Positions 10,661-21,839 are shown, counted from the first letter of the stretch. The stretch: 64,000 nt of DNA from Triatoma infestans (GCA_011037195.1 JAAEAF010002659.1:1-64000); one strand, 5' to 3'. Program-made: numbers and translations. The notes: generated by a model from the sequence alone, not told the origin.

Positions 10661-11159
10661 TAAGAGAAACTAAAAAAACAAATTGAATAATAATAATAAT
10701 AAATTTACTTAATTTTAGTGTCTTTATTTTATGTTTTCAAAGTGGTAATATTAGCTTACGGGGGGTTTATTTATCAGGAATAACATATAAGGTTCAATGA
10801 CTGTTATATCCAAAATATGGTAAATTTCTCTACCTAATTATACTTTATTTCAGTGTGTTAATGACAATTGCCTCAGCTGGACATTAAAAATGTAAGGAAA
10901 GAATAGAAATGTATCTTCTGCCGGAAGTAATTTTCATGTACAGCCAGGTAACCATAATCAAGAGTAAACTTCAATTAATCCAGCAAAAGTAAAGAGAAGC
11001 GTTGAATCTCCTGGGATTTAGTCCTAATCTTAATTGTGTTTTTTACGAGTATAAATATAAAAAAATTAGTAATAATAATAAAATAATAAAAGCTTACTTC
11101 CCAGTTCTCATTATTAAAAAGAAAAAAGAATGGAATTAAAGAAGACAAAAAAAAAATCT
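10661..11159. other. Unassigned stretch
   Basis: AT-rich, no gene seen. A short (AAT)n tract lies near 10690-10702. Near 10920 'tgccggaagtaattttca' faintly recalls the E repeat. Confidence 0.4.
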
Positions 11160-12020
11160 GGAGTGAAACACTCACACAACTTTCTCTTACTCCAGTTCTC
11201 AAAATTATAATTGACAAATTTTATAGTTTGTGCACCTAATTTAATGAAATTCGTCGAAAACTGAAAAAAAAAACTGTCCAGAAAAAGCGCACTTCCGGTT
11301 TACTAATTTTTTTAAAAACTCGGAATTTTGGCCATCTATTTATTTCTAATTAATTTTGTTTGAATGATAGAATTGCATAATCAACTATGATAGCACTTTA
11401 AGAGATAAACATAACCCCACCCCCTCCCAGATAACTGCCTTTATATAAATTTTCCCAGAGAAATATTTTAAATAAAAGTTGTAGATCTTTGTATGTTTAG
11501 TTTATATACGAAGTTTTAAGGAAATCTTCGGAAAATTTTTTAAGAAATTCGCGAAAAGTGAATAAAATCATTTACTAAAGTGGTAATGTAAAAGCACTTC
11601 CGGTTATCCGATTTTTGAAACATATTCAACAAATTTCAACAACATATTCAATTCTAATTAACATTATTTAGGTGATAGAATTGTTTGATAAACTGAAATA
11701 GCAATTAACCTAACCCCCCACCCACCCACCCATAACTCTCCTTGAATGAATTTTCCCAGAGAAACATTTCAAATAAAAGTTGTAGCTCTTTGTATGTCTA
11801 GTTCATACAAGTTTAAAGAAAATCGTCGGAGCCATTTTTGAGAAAAAAAAACCAACAAGTAAAGTGGTTGATGAATTTTGACAGATGACTCACTGTCAGA
11901 TGCCATGGTGATACCTAAACGGAATATCAAGTTTCAACTTTCTACGGTTTTTTAGCTATGCCTATGTTTTTCTATATTTTGTTAACTATGTATTTTTCGT
12001 TTTTGAGCTATACTGTTCCA

Positions 12021-12057
<37 letters not shown>

Positions 12058-12135
12058 CATCTGCTAAAAACCACTTTACGTTTTGAGATTCCCACTCAGG
12101 GGATCTCAAAACGTTTATTTCCGGTAAGGAATAAG
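11160..12135 (-). repeat. Long E-family copy, two monomers plus CA tract
   Basis: Its 5' edge (in minus sense the 3' edge) is 'cacacaactttctcttactc'. Two 'acttccggtt' boxes lie at about 11291 and 11597, about 306 bases apart, each followed by a similar block ending 'tttcccagagaaatatttt' and 'aaataaaagttgtag'. The distal part holds 'gatgccatggtgatacct', 'aaacggaatatcaagtttca', a (CA)n run near 12030-12056 and 'gtttatttccggtaagg'. Two ~290-bp monomers are therefore followed by a tail with a microsatellite. Confidence 0.8.
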
Positions 12136-12295
12136 AGAAAGTAAAAAGAACATCTTAATTTTAGCGAAGTTAAAAGATGATTACATATTTTTAATTGTAA
12201 GATGCTATCAAAATTGAAAAAGGGTTTCAAGACAAATATTGATTTAAGAAAGCATTTAAAAGAGCGAATAAAGAACAATAAAAATAGGAAGTCTC

Positions 12296-12298
<3 letters not shown>

Positions 12299-12348
<50 letters not shown>
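12299..12348. repeat. (GT)n microsatellite
   Basis: About 25 uninterrupted GT units followed by 'tgtgtgtgagtg'. The open frames on both strands across it (12256-12499) are microsatellite translations. Confidence 0.9.
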
Positions 12349-12349
<1 letters not shown>

Positions 12350-13629
12350 GTGTGTGTGAGTGTAACTGAGTTAGTGTTAGAAATAGATAAGATGCAGGTA
12401 TACATCATATACACTATATATTTCTGCACTTCTTTATTCTGCCGACTACATAAATACATTTTAGCTCAAAAGAAAGATAAAATTATCGCCATGATATAGT
12501 TTAAGTAATGGCTTACATTTAAAATAAATTATTTATTAATTTTCTAGAACTTAAAACACTTTAATTAACAAACAGAAGTAAACTTGAGTGTAAGTAACAA
12601 AGTCCATAAATGTATAAATATATACAAAACATACAGGCTAGAGAAATTCAAGCAAATGGTAAGAGAGTAGGAATTACAGTCAGCAGTGAACAATATTACA
12701 AATCACTTTGGACAGGCCCAACAACAAAACGGTGGTAGAAGAGGTCGGGGGGGGCGGGGAATGGCAGCATTTCCTATCCTTACCGCCATGACGACGGGCT
12801 CCTGACACCACTGACGAAGATAAAGCTCCATCCTATTTGCATCTCAAACTCTACCGAACTATTCACTCTCCACAATGACCCCATCCAACTATTTCTAAAC
12901 CCCTTTCCCCTTATACAAAACAAAATCCTCCTTCTCTATCCAACACAACCTTCAAAATTACGTCGACTGCAAGTACAATATCCTATACACCCTCACAATA
13001 TAAGAGAAGATGGGGGGGTGGGTCACTATTACAATGTTCTCTTCCAAACAACATGGGCTTTATTCCATTTGAATCTCATTAAATAATTGCAGTTCAGTTA
13101 AATGTTATACTGCATTTTTATGTAAAAAAAACAAAAAAAAAATAAACAATTTAAAATAACATTATTTTGAGAACAATTGCATGAACATTATTTAAATAAA
13201 CACTCACATGTCAGAATATAAAATAAACTTGCAAATCGAACGATTCAGTTTATTTCTGACAAATATGTGAGAGAGAATTTTTATAGAAGAAAAGCTCTGT
13301 GGTTTAGATCCTTTCCATACCATAAAAGAAATTGTCCCGCTTCATAACTGCCCATGGAGCTTGATGTGTCGAAAAACTACTGGTTGGTAGAAACTACTTT
13401 GAAAGAATACAATATGGCCTCCACTGTTTCACAAGACCGCACTCATTTCTGTTTTGAATTTAGATATAAATAAATTTAAATAATAAATTTAAATTTGATA
13501 TAAATACGTATTAAAAATATATAAATATGTAAAGTTACAACATATAAATAAATATAGAAAAAAATATTTAAATAAATATTAAAATATTTAAAATAAATAT
13601 AAATAAATACTTCCCTCTTCTCTCTCACT

Positions 13630-13662
<33 letters not shown>

Positions 13663-13738
13663 CCGATCCACATAATACAGGCAGACATATACCTCACTTA
13701 TCGTGTATAATTACCAAGAATATTATAATGTGTTTGGT
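12349..13738. other. Unassigned stretch with poly-G, A/T blocks and (CA)n
   Basis: No supported gene. A C/T-rich block with short translations runs about 12760-13010. (AAATAAAT)-like repeats fill about 13480-13610, and a (CA)n run lies at about 13634-13662. Confidence 0.5.
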
Positions 13739-14020
13739 GGTGTTGATGTGTGTAGGTAGCATGTGGCGTGAGCGTTTTAGCGAAAAAGGGCTTGTGTTTG
13801 TTTGAGATAGAATATAAGAATATAGTCAAGAAAGCACCACTGATTATAATAAATATATTCTGTTAAAATAATAACTACAAGTTATTTGGTATTATAACTA
13901 ATTTAATATATTGTGAAACTGGCACTGATACTAGGAGAGCAATTCCTGAAGTGTTCTGGCTTTGGAAGCAGAGTACGACTGTATGGTTTAAAGGCTGAGT
14001 TAAGACTCTCTATTTGTTGT
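13739..14020 (+). mobile_element. LTR-like family A, 5' half, interrupted
   Basis: Starts TGTTTGGTGGTGTTG and carries 'gtggcgtgagcg.tttag', 'gggcttgtg', 'aataaatatattctg', 'ataataacta.aagttattt' and 'tggcactgat', matching copies at 30815-31424 and 40959-41473. It stops at 'gttaagactctct', where uninterrupted copies read on to 'aacggggga'. The missing 3' part is found at 14865-15065. Confidence 0.7.
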
Positions 14021-14187
14021 GGTGGTTGGTTCCGCAGAGCTGGAAAGCATCAGAGACATTTTCCGTGGAACCTGCTTCATTTTGTGGTCATCGACCGGTT
14101 TCGGGCGTTCGCCCATCTTCAGGATGCGCTTTTCAGACAGTGTGCCAACACAGACTCGTACAGAGACTTAGTTTCACACTAACTCCT
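14021..14187 (-). mobile_element. H unit, minus orientation
   Basis: 'ggttggttccgcagagctgg', 'aaagcatcagagacatttt', 'ctgcttcattttgtggtc', hammerhead complement, then 'cagacagtgtgccaacacag'. Placed exactly between the LTR-A 5' half and an inverted LTR-A 3' half. Confidence 0.8.
14087..14127 (-). ncRNA. Hammerhead ribozyme motif with the best-preserved core in the window
   Basis: Minus strand: stem I GCATC, core CTGAAGA (C3 at 14122), T, stem II GGGC-GAAC-GCCC with four Watson-Crick pairs, GAAA, palindromic ACCGGT, C17 at 14093, then GATGACC closing stem I (CATC with GATG). The only variable core base is position 7 (A). The six-base stem III is self-complementary and has no loop, so dimeric action is expected. 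Predicted cleavage lies between 14093 and 14092. This layout matches the hammerheads reported in Penelope-like retroelements. Confidence 0.8.
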
Positions 14188-14428
14188 TAGTTTGAATAAT
14201 CATAAATTTAAGTGACAAATTAGGATAATGTAGTGGAAGAACGAAATGAAAAATAATAGTTTTTAAAAATAATTTAGAATATTTTATAATGTGAATTTAA
14301 CTTCAAGAAGATTGTATTTTAGTATCAGGTAAATTGGGATCATACTAAATAGAAAAACAAAGGCACAAATCCCGTTAGGGCAAACCTTTTGTACAAGCTA
14401 ATTCCCCCCGCTAGAGAGAGAGAGCAAT
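14188..14428 (-). repeat. Inverted LTR-A 3' part (left arm)
   Basis: Near-perfect reverse complement of 14865-15105, including 40 bases outside the LTR end ('agtttgaataatcataaat'). The LTR terminus is 'tgtagtggaagaacg' at about 14229-14243. Confidence 0.85.
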
Positions 14429-14699
14429 TCCAAGTTTTTAGTATATTGAGAAGATATCATCTATAAAGATACTGATAAATATATTTTTTATTTTATCTGT
14501 ATTTTATCTTAGATTTCTTAAAAGTATTCGATTTTCGGGGGTTATGAGAAAAGTAGATATTTCATGATTTTTTCTAACCCCACCAGATTTCCGTCTGTCT
14601 CAGACTTAGTTAAGGTGGAAAGAAAAAAAAAAAGAATCATGATAGATTCGTGGAATATGGACCTCCGTGGAATATGGAGAGAGAGCAATTCCAAGAGAG
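14429..14699. other. Spacer of the 14 kb inverted complex
   Basis: AT-rich, no gene. Contains 'gtggaatatgga' twice (about 14650 and 14668) and a second 'gagagagagcaattccaag' that matches the edge of the inverted arms. Confidence 0.5.
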
Positions 14700-14860
14700 A
14701 CCAATTCTTAGTTAGTGTGAAACTAAGTCTCTGTACGAGTCTGTGTTGGCACACTGTCTGAAAAGCGCATCCTGAAGATGGGCGAACGCCCGTAACCGGT
14801 CGATGACCACAAAATGAAGCAGGCTTCCACGGAAAATATCTCTGATACTATCTCTATTCT
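14700..14860 (+). mobile_element. H unit with mutated hammerhead
   Basis: Plus-strand copy whose hammerhead spans about 14767-14808. The core reads CTGAAGA and the stem II hairpin GGGC/GCCC is perfect, but GAAA has become GTAA, changing an invariant A. Cleavage is therefore unlikely. Its last part, 'gcaggcttccacggaaaata', runs almost directly into the LTR-A arm. Confidence 0.75.
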
Positions 14861-14864
14861 TTGG

Positions 14865-15105
14865 AATTGCTCTCTCTCTCTAGCGGGGGGAATTAGCTTG
14901 TACAAAAGGTTTGCCCTAACGGGATTTGTGCCTTTGTTTTTCTATTTAGTATGATCCCAATTTACCTGATACTAAAATACAATCTTCTTGAAGTTAAATT
15001 CACATTATAAAATATTCTAAATTATTTTTAAAAACTATTATTTTTCATTTCGTTCTTCCACTACATTATCCTAATTTGTCACTTAAATTTATGATTATTC
15101 AAACT
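14865..15105 (+). repeat. LTR-A 3' part (right arm)
   Basis: Reads 'ctctagcggggggaattagc', 'tttgccctaacggga', 'ttgtgcctttgtttttct', and ends 'cgttcttccactaca' at about 15065. Forty further bases are shared with the inverted left arm. This is the missing 3' part of the LTR that starts at 13739. Confidence 0.8.
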
Positions 15106-17426
15106 TTCCGGTTTATTATCTATGGAAAATCTCTTAGGTTTTCAAGTTCAGACTGCGTCTGAATTTTAGTTTGTTAAAAACCACAATTTTGGATAACACC
15201 ATTTCAGCTAGTAAGTTTTTACGATATGTAGCATTAAAAGAAAAAGGGTTTAATGTTTAAACTCCTAATTATTTATATTAGAAATAGGCAATATCAGTGA
15301 TGGTGGTAACAGAGCTGAGGGAGGAGTGAATAAAGAAATAATGAAAGGTCCTCCTAACGGTGCTAAATTAGAAATATTACAAAAGAAGAGTCAAACGAAA
15401 AACAGCTTAAGTCAACTAATGAAATAACTTAATTAATACACACACGGATTCTTTTCAATAAAAGAGGGCAATACATTAATCCTTACACATAAATCATTAA
15501 TAAGTTACAGAATTATTTTCAGAATGACAATCAGTATCAGAAAATTCTTAAGATATGGTCATTTAGAAGATCCAATATAAAGGAAAAAGCAGATGCGATA
15601 AACATGGTACTTCCGTTACAATATTTACAAAAACGAAACAGAATACCACACAAATTGGCATCAAAATTTCGACATGATGACATATTATAATATTTTATAA
15701 CATACTAACCTGAACTTGTATATAAAACATAGCTAAAACATCATTTTGTTCAGACAATACTGTTTTATCTTTGACATATCAATGCAAACGAAAGTTAGCG
15801 CTGTGACATTAACAATAGCTATAAATAAGTTATGGGCTACAACAACCATAAAATGACTGTATAATGAACTCATCTATGTCATGGTTTGTACCACAGGTGT
15901 CTAAATTGTCTAGTACTTATTTGAAGGTTGTTATAACCAGTAACTTCTAATATCTCATAATATCTATAAATAGTTAATGCAATGGAATTCATTCAAATGA
16001 ACAATATTGAGAGGATTAACGGTTCTCATGCCTTGAATAGCAGAGCAAGTGTGATATCTGCTATTTGTTATAGCAGGCATAGTGATGAGCAAGCAATGCA
16101 ATGTAGATGGCTCTGAAGATAGTCGTGACCGGTTAACATTCTGAACATATCCACAGATTCAGCTCTCGGCAAATAAACAACTATTTGGCCGCCCCGCTCC
16201 AGCAATGCTGTTCACTGATTACACTGCTTAAGGCAGCTTGCTGCCCAAAATCCAGCTTTTATGCGCTCACTCTTACCTTTATCTCCTTCTGAGCTGCTCC
16301 TCAAGAGCTCCCATTCATGCTTAGCCTATCAACCTATTTTTTTTCCCAACCGGTCGCAATGCCCAAGATATCTATTGTAATGCCACGTATTGTACCACGG
16401 AAGATCGGCTTTTTCAATTTTCGTCTGGCATATTCTGATACTGCTAGTGGCATTAGAGACCAAGCATTGCCAGCTGCGAATCTATCAGAAGCACTATATT
16501 TTTAGTATTTCACGTCATTAGCGTTTCTAATGCGACCAGAATGGCTCTCACATAGCAGTCAAAAATTGGACGCTATTCTACCGACTGGCTTTGCTGCCTA
16601 AAAATCAGTTAAGAAGATCCTAGCACCCAGCATTTCTTGTTGCATCGTCAGCTGCACCATCACTGTTCACGTGCATCCATAGATTTGTAGAATTGAGATC
16701 GTTCAGGGTTTCCATTGGACACGCTTTTAATTCGTTCTCGGTTGAAGCAGTTGCAGTCACTAGATAACCGGACATTGTCGTCGAGCCACTGGCCACCTTT
16801 CAGGTATCTAGTTTTAATCCTTGTAACGAGATTAATTCCTCAATTTTTTTTTTTAAAGAGACCTGCGTTTTTAATTGGGTAAGCGGATTTATTTCCTGAG
16901 CAGTAGCTGGAAACAAACTATACCAATGTTCTTAGAAGCGCAGGTTGCCTATTTGTTTTCAGGATTTTTAAAGTTTCAGCAACCGTTTGCAGAAATATTG
17001 CAGTAGTTGACATCATTTTCGGGAATCCGGGTATGATCCTGTGGATGCATGTTTTGAACTAGATTAAATAATAAATAATTCGTAATATTAAAAAGAACAA
17101 AAGATGTTTCACTACCATAAGTACTTACGATGTGTTTATATTTTATAAGTACTTACGTACTCGTATGTGTTTAATAAGTGTGTTTCATAAGTACTTCTCG
17201 TTTAATAATACGTTTAATTATTTTCTTGTGACATAAGTGTTTAAGAGACTCCAATAATCTGTCGTATATCTATGATAATAAATTGCATACATTATTATAT
17301 TTTAATCTATCAGGTGCCTAAGATAATGTTAAGTAACGATTCCAATATTACACAAAAGCTGTTATGACTTTTGAAAAACGTAATTAGTCTTAATGTAGCT
17401 TGACTTAAATTAAAACAAGTCTATTT
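15106..17426. other. Unassigned; moderately GC-richer part at 16.1-17.05 kb
   Basis: No gene or family recognised. 16080-17050 is less AT-rich than its flanks and has broken short frames on both strands, which suggests an old coding relic. I could not match it to a known transposase, polymerase or host protein. Confidence 0.4.
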
Positions 17427-17572
17427 ATTGTGGTGGTTAGTTCCGTAGAGCTGGAAAGCATCAGAGACATTTTCCATGGTAGCCTGCTTCATTTTGTGGT
17501 CATCAAGCAGCCTACCACGGAAAATGTCTCTGTTGCTTTCCAGTTCTGCGGAACTAACCACCACAACAACTA
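17427..17572. repeat. Head-to-head pair of truncated H units
   Basis: 17427-17504 is the 3' part of an H unit on the minus strand ('gaccacaaaatgaagcaggc' when reversed). 17505-17572 is the same segment on the plus strand ('aagcagcctaccacggaa'), so the two form a close hairpin. The minus copy begins exactly with GATGACC, the first base after the predicted hammerhead cut. The plus copy begins 17 bases further in. Confidence 0.85.
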
Positions 17573-17639
17573 TGGAGCCAGTGAGGCTAAGTATCTTCAT
17601 AATTTTTACAATTTAACCTCAAAAATCTATAATATAAAA

Positions 17640-18216
17640 GCCATTATTTATTTTAACAAACAATGTCTCAGTCCCAAGGTTACACCTAAATACGCAACCA
17701 TCAACATAAAAACTAACACACTCGCAGCACGAAAAAACAATTATCCAAGCACAGAAAATCTGGATTAAAAACAAAATACGTACACTTTACCAAAAAAATG
17801 AAAAACTAAACAGACAGCTGAAAGACACACATATTGAACTTGCCAATCGATACCCTAGTTCAATCTTTACTCACTACTACAACCAAATAAGTGACAAACT
17901 TACTAAACGAAAGGACCGTAAATACAAAACACTAAACAAAAAACTCGACAACCTCCAAAAAATCGCAGAACACCCAATACAAAAAACCACAAACCCAAGC
18001 ATTCTACCCACGAACTGTAAAACCTCACAAACATTACGTTTACACCAACAGAAACCGAACTTCTTAGACAAGGGACTCAAATATAATCTCAAGAGCACAA
18101 ACAACCATACCAAGAACATTGAACAACTTGCCGTTGACACTGAACTTGCGGTAACTTTACTATCACACAGTGAACAGGAACACGCTCGCCATATCGCTGC
18201 AAACATAATAAAAAAG
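17640..18216 (+). pseudogene. Penelope-like element, N-terminal coding fragment
   Basis: The first part (about 17640-17737) reads 'SPKVTPKYATINIKTN' then 'TLAARK'. A one-base slip in an A6 run moves the frame, which then stays open from 17710 to a TAA at 18319-18321. The second part has 'KIWIKNKIRTLYQKNEKLN', 'FLDKGLKYNL' and 'LAVDTELAVTLL'. From family knowledge, the 'L.KGLKYN' and 'DTE' boxes mark the region before the PLE reverse transcriptase. The PLE match ends at 'IAANIIKK' (18216), where an H unit is fused in frame. The RT and GIY-YIG regions are absent. There is no ATG, so a plain ORF search would miss it. Confidence 0.8.
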
Positions 18217-18265
18217 GATGACCACAAAATGAAGCAGGCTATCACGGAAAATGTCTCAGACACGT
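18217..18265 (+). mobile_element. H unit 3' segment starting at the hammerhead cut site
   Basis: Begins GATGACCACAAAATGAAGCA directly after the PLE coding fragment and ends near 'gaaaatgtctcagacac'. The upstream hammerhead core is missing: the first base is exactly the base that follows C17 in complete copies. Confidence 0.8.
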
Positions 18266-18651
18266 CTATTTATTTTGTTTTTATTATCGCATTATCCTCT
18301 TCACATTATAAGAAAAATTAAAACGATACAATGAAATGAAAAACTCTATTTACGAATTCCAATTATAGTATAAAATCGGTTGTGATTTTACGCTAAACTC
18401 ACGCGAATTTCTATTACAGTAATTATTTCAAATTATTTCTGAGTAATTTTCTTTATACTTACAATGTATTTACTAAACGTTTACTTAGACCTACGGTATT
18501 ATAAAGGAGGTGGGGATTATATTTGTTTACTTGGCACGCCTCTCTCTCAATCAGTTAGCGTAAATAGTGAGGGCAGGAAAAGCAGTAGAGAGAATGGAAA
18601 GCATTATAAATTTAAGTCAGCATTGTATATTTTCCCACCGAAAAAAGAAAA
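18266..18651. other. Unassigned stretch
   Basis: AT-rich. The open frame 18464-18754 has no recognisable domain and its last third lies in the E repeat. Confidence 0.4.
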
Positions 18652-18739
18652 ATTGCAAAAGTTAATAATCCATACATCAAAATTGCACTTCCGGGTGATG
18701 GACTTTGTCAGAAACCTTACTTATTTATTTCGTACTAAG
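18652..18739 (-). repeat. 88-bp direct repeat, left copy (E-family sequence)
   Basis: Matches 19346-19433 over 88 bases with five differences. It contains 'gcacttccgggtgatgg' and 'ttatttatttcgtactaag', that is, part of an E repeat in minus orientation. The two copies flank the RNase H LINE. Confidence 0.85.
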
Positions 18740-19345
18740 AATAGAATAGAATAGAATCAGGGAGGGGGGAGCCTCATTCCACTGCGACCTACAAATTGAG
18801 GTCTATTGTGGATCCCCTTAAGTTACAGCCCCAAGCCTTACCCTCCTAATCAATCCTAGCAAAGCTGAGAGCGGCTCCGTCATGAAGCTTTCAGCTTCGG
18901 ATTGCCCGTCTCCAATTGAAGAAACCTAATCCTCGCCAGGCCGGCGCACTCACAAAGGATGTGCGCCGGGGTCTCCTCCTCGGCATACCGCACTGTCCGC
19001 AAGTTGTAGGTGGTGCATGTGTCTATTCAGCCTACAATGCCCTGTTAGTAGACCCACAATTAACCTTATATCCCTTCGGGTTTGGCTCAGTAGGTCTTTG
19101 GTAAATTTGGGCAAATGTCTTTTAATGAAGAGCTTTGCCTGCCTCTGTCCTGGTATTCCCTCCCACCAACGCAGACGCTGATCTTCTATCCACCCCTTGA
19201 TAGAAGTTTGGATGAGGCTCCTGGACAAACCGCAGAAGGGTTCGGGGCCAATAAAGGTATCCTGCGAGCCCTCCCTCGCTAGGGCATCCGCCCTCTCATT
19301 ACCCAGGAACCCCGCATGTCCCGGCATCCAGGCGAGTGCCAGTTT
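18740..19345 (-). mobile_element. 5'-truncated RNase H LINE
   Basis: The minus-strand frame (19327-18950, alternative start codons ignored) encodes the end of an RNase H domain ('MPGHAGFLGNERADAL'), then a spacer with 'RWWEG', 'FTKDLLSQTRRDIRLI' and 'LTGHCRLNRHMHHL', and the start of a zinc knuckle. Its 3' UTR has 'caatagacctc' and 'ggtcgcagtgg', also found at 29288-30145 and 54169-54306. The 3' tail is a short (TTCTA)n array, not poly-A. RNase H after RT with a simple-repeat tail fits the R1/Loa/I group; the exact clade is an inference. Confidence 0.8.
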
Positions 19346-19470
19346 ATTGCAAAAACTAATAATCCATACATCAAAATCGCACTTCCGGTTGATGGATTTT
19401 GTCAGAAACCTTACTTATTTATTTCGTACTAAGGGGACCTCAAAATATTTATTTACGGTGTAAACGCGCA
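19346..19470 (-). repeat. 88-bp direct repeat, right copy, continuing E repeat
   Basis: The first 88 bases duplicate 18652-18739. The sequence then continues 'gggacctcaaaatatttatt', the normal E-family order, so the LINE landed inside an older E repeat. Confidence 0.85.
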
Positions 19471-21839
19471 ATTCCGAAATTTTGCGCGTTCACAATAATT
19501 CCTCTTACTAAAGGAGTAAGAAAGAGTATGTAAATATTCCGCTAGAAATAAACAAATTCACTGTTCAATGAGAACTTCCAAAGCTCTGGTTATACTCTCT
19601 CTATAAATACTGAAGTCATATTATTTAATGATTCCGCACCCATTGATTATTACAGTTATAACTTTCAGCAAAACTGACGTAATATCGAATGAATCCATAG
19701 GTGGGGGTGGGGACCTGTTACCATCTTTTCCTTTCCTAATCTACAAACAATAATAAACTCAACTCGTAATCATTGCTTGCTCGTGGTGTCCATATTCATT
19801 GATTAACGTACTATTATATACGGGGTAGGCGTTCAAATTGGGTTAAGAGATAATAACTTTTATTTATTGGAATATAAACCTAAAACGTGTTGTATTTAGA
19901 TTGAGTTTTGTTAGAACTATCATCATACATTATGTTTGCCGCCGAATATGTTCACAAAATATGCGTGTAAAGTTTCCCTGTTATTTTCCCCCTATTAATA
20001 AAATTTAGCGATTTCCCATTATCATCTTCTCATTTATCTTCCGCTTATTTCCTTAGTCATATTCGTTGTTTTGTTTCCCCTCTATGATTCCCCTGGTAAT
20101 ACTTTAATTTCTATAAAAGTTTACTGAAAATCCGTCCCCTCTTTTCTAAACTACTTATGTACATAATGAAATATTATTGTAAATAAAATATCTTCCTATT
20201 ATGAGACAACAGTTTTCTATTGCTCCTATGCAACACAATACTCTTTGCCTTATTTAAAACGTTTGCGATGAGGAATGATATGGAATGGGATTGGTTAGAG
20301 GTGAATTCAACATAACAACACAGCCGTTCGCTATACCATCCGCAATGACTCAGTTAAACACGTGCCACTAAGTGAGCCTGGGATTTTAAATGTTACATAA
20401 ATCAGAACCTCTATTCAAAAACCTACAGTACAAACTTGCCTCACTCGCCCATCTGTATCCAGTATGCTGACACACTGAACCACCCCCTTTTTCTAGTTTC
20501 CCGTCCTCTCTATGAAAAACCAGTGATAGAGTAAGAGACGAAAAGCGCCTGGCACGGAAGGGATGGGGATGAATGAAACCCCGGGGGGAGGCCGAAAGCA
20601 GTGCTTATTCCCCGTTACTCTAAGCACTGTCTACTCGTGCTGCCAACTAAACAGCCGCACATTCAACCAGTCCCCATAGAGACTACACAATATAAATCCT
20701 ACCGCTTAACTATCTGTTTACTTTCCTCTCTTAACCGCTTCCTGTGCTATGGCCCCCCCCATACCAACCTCCAGAAATACTACTCACAATTTCTGTTAGG
20801 CACTCATAGTTCTCTCTAACAAACCTCATACCACCCCACCACCCTAGTCGTTGCTTGTATCGGTTATTATCGAATTATTGGCGGTGGGAAAATTGATTAA
20901 ACCAACTTGCCGCCCTAATAGAAACGAGGTGTAGTGCTAAAGGAAAAGGTTTTCCACTTTCCTCACCATTGCTCCACTCTCTTAAAGACACTTAATATTA
21001 TTTACTGTCATAAAGGACCTTTTCGAGTCCTTAATTTTGGTTTGCTCGAGTGAACAACGTTAACTAACCCCTCCTTATATATATATATATATATATATAT
21101 TGAAAGAGCAACGCAAGTGTGTATTCACTATCACATTTATTAATAACCCATCATTATAAATAATATAATAAAGAGCTATGTAATAAAATGACATCCTTTC
21201 TTTAATGATAATATAATTTATTCCAAATATTTAATAAATTTTACGTTTTATTATAAGGACAATTATTTAATCCTAGCCTATTATATGGTCCTATACATAA
21301 GGAAAAAGGTGGTAAGAAATCAATTAATCAAGTTCACCAATTCTGACATAATTAGTCACGCAAAACTGTGTATATACCCTGTCAAGCTTGTGAACAGATC
21401 ATTAGTTAAATAACATGTTAAGTTTGAAATGAATAAAGTTCATTTTTATTTATTTATTTTAATGATACTTTCTGAAATAAGCCAACTGGCAATTTTAAAA
21501 AATATTAATACTTATCAAGCCTCCTTCTTAAATTAAGCCTATTGACAAGTGTTGTCGAAGTATTTGAAGAATTAAAAAGTGCAGAGATACAATTACTAGA
21601 GGATCATATTTATGAAAGTTACGATTGCTAAAAAGAGAAATGGTAACAGCGGCCTAATGTCCAAATGTATCCCAATAAAAAAAGCCAATTTTTGTTTTTT
21701 AGGTGCTCTAGACATGAGATTTCCAGGAGGAGTTTCAGCACTCTCACAACTCCGTAAAATTAATTTCCACGAAAATGTTATAAACAATAGTGTTTTCTCT
21801 TAATGTGTTTAATGAGTGTTTTCTCTTATACCAAGCTTA
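19471..21839. other. Unassigned stretch with (AT)n
   Basis: No gene recognised. It has a C-run near 20752, an (AT)n tract at about 21077-21100 and scattered short frames. The part at 20450-20960 is less AT-rich but carries no known domain. Confidence 0.45.

Noticed and set aside
12256..12499. Open frames on both strands of about 66 aa
   Set aside because: They are translations of a (GT)n/(CA)n microsatellite.
17877..18263. Minus-strand frame of 128 aa rich in Cys, Leu and Phe
   Set aside because: It is antisense to the PLE coding frame and carries no domain.
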